This document shows positions 36,727 through 37,062 of a DNA stretch of 37,062 bases, in pieces. The notes beneath the pieces were generated by a model. That model saw nothing but the letters and a program-made list of their open reading frames with translations. It was not told the DNA's origin and searched no databases. Source of the stretch: a virus. The stretch is taken from positions 1 to 37,062 of IMG/VR virus record IMGVR_UViG_3300032265_000829; one strand, given 5' to 3'. Numbering within the stretch: the first letter of the stretch is position 1; each line of letters starts with the position of its first letter. Position numbers and translations under genes: made by a program.

Positions 36727-37062
36727 TTTAGAAGCCGTCGAGACAAGGTACACAGGTCAATGGAAGACTCATGTGCCTAATCTCTTACGAAAGGCAGGTC
36801 ACAATGTCACGATCATATCTGGTCCTAGCGATATTCCTAGCGCCACTACTCCTGGTGCATTTCTTAATTTTGGGGGTACTAATATCTATAAGGCAGACCA
36901 AGTTGCACAGCTTGGAAGACTTTTTTGTGCAGGATCCATCAAGGCCGGCGATCATTTTATTTTTACTGACGCTTGGCATCCGGGCATCATTAATCTAAAG
37001 TACATGAGTGAACTACTGGACATTCCAGTAACTACACACGGCTTATGGCATGCCGGATCATA
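36707..37062 (+). CDS. Glycosyltransferase-like protein, N-terminal part (cut by window)
   Basis: An open frame from ATG 36707 runs off the right edge, with 118 residues visible. The start is a Rossmann-like Val-Phe-Leu-Ile-Asp-Leu strand and a Gly-His-Asn-Val-Thr-Ile-Ile-Ser-Gly turn, followed by a Phe-Leu-Asn-Phe-Gly-Gly segment and an Asp-Ala-Trp-His-Pro-Gly block, then Trp-His-Ala-Gly. This suggests a GT-B-type glycosyltransferase, which phages use to decorate DNA, virion or host envelope sugars. It overlaps the previous gene by 20 bases. The acceptor is unknown and the C-terminal donor-binding domain is outside the window. Confidence 0.55.
   Translation, partial: MNVFLIDLEAVETRYTGQWKTHVPNLLRKAGHNVTIISGPSDIPSATTPGAFLNFGGTNIYKADQVAQLGRLFCAGSIKAGDHFIFTDAWHPGIINLKYMSELLDIPVTTHGLWHAGS

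Noticed and set aside
36771-36998. A 75-codon hydrophobic open frame near the right edge
   Set aside because: It is out of frame within the glycosyltransferase-like gene that starts at 36707, which has the better protein-like sequence.
1-37062. Prophage or integrative element
   Set aside because: No integrase, repressor, attachment site or host flanking genes were seen; the gene set is that of a lytic T4-like phage.

Overview
This window reads as a segment of a T4-like myovirus genome (tailed phage, contractile-tail lineage). The evidence is a family B DNA polymerase (gp43 type), a clamp-loader ATPase (gp44 type), a probable sliding clamp (gp45 type), a small DsbA-like DNA-binding protein, dCMP deaminase, PhoH, and T4-like late promoter motifs (ATAAATA). 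The DNA is AT-rich, gene-dense, and nearly all on the + strand; phoH is the only clear minus-strand gene. Many genes overlap as ATGA stop/start pairs. A lysis cassette with a lipoprotein spanin points to a Gram-negative host. A proteobacterial-type FdxA ferredoxin and a BPSL0761-like small protein suggest a proteobacterium rather than a cyanobacterium, but the host assignment is inference. No photosynthesis genes, integrase, tRNA genes or CRISPR arrays were seen. No gene-free stretch exceeds about 160 bases.

Layout. 1-3866: end of a tail/baseplate structural region (putative Ig-like virion protein and adhesin-like proteins). 3878-7133: small genes, a truncated DnaE-like protein, a GroES-type co-chaperonin, then a promoter driving clamp loader, 7Fe ferredoxin and dCMP deaminase, closed by a two-way terminator. 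7153-7872: phoH on the minus strand, with a leader that can fold into two mutually exclusive hairpins. 8030-11623: late genes and a lysis cassette (GH19 endolysin, two spanin-like proteins, a 3TM-like holin, a 40-residue membrane peptide, a secreted peptide). 11693-15911: a chaperone/proteolysis operon (class B DnaJ, peptide deformylase, full-length ClpA).

15980-25761: a late cassette of proteins, many with short N-terminal leaders resembling T4 capsid-targeting peptides. It includes a Pol-beta-type nucleotidyltransferase fused to a ligase-like domain, an HxGH nucleotidyltransferase, a Dps ferritin with complete ferroxidase residues, and large lysine- or glycine-rich virion-type proteins. 25859-30770: DNA replication (DsbA-like, gp43, sugar-nucleotide dehydrogenase, gp45-like clamp). 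30774-37062: a DpdA-like transglycosylase for 7-deazaguanine DNA modification, two oxidoreductases, a MutH-like nuclease candidate, small conserved proteins, and the start of a glycosyltransferase-like gene.

Themes. (1) The phage carries its own proteostasis kit (GroES, DnaJ, deformylase, ClpA), with host-docking motifs for GroEL and ClpP visible. (2) A set of probable packaged, possibly injected proteins includes nucleic-acid-joining and DNA-protecting enzymes. (3) DNA modification (DpdA) lies near a candidate endonuclease. (4) Transcription appears compact: sigma70-like promoters with exact 17-base spacers are embedded in or abut intrinsic terminators, and ATAAATA motifs precede late genes.
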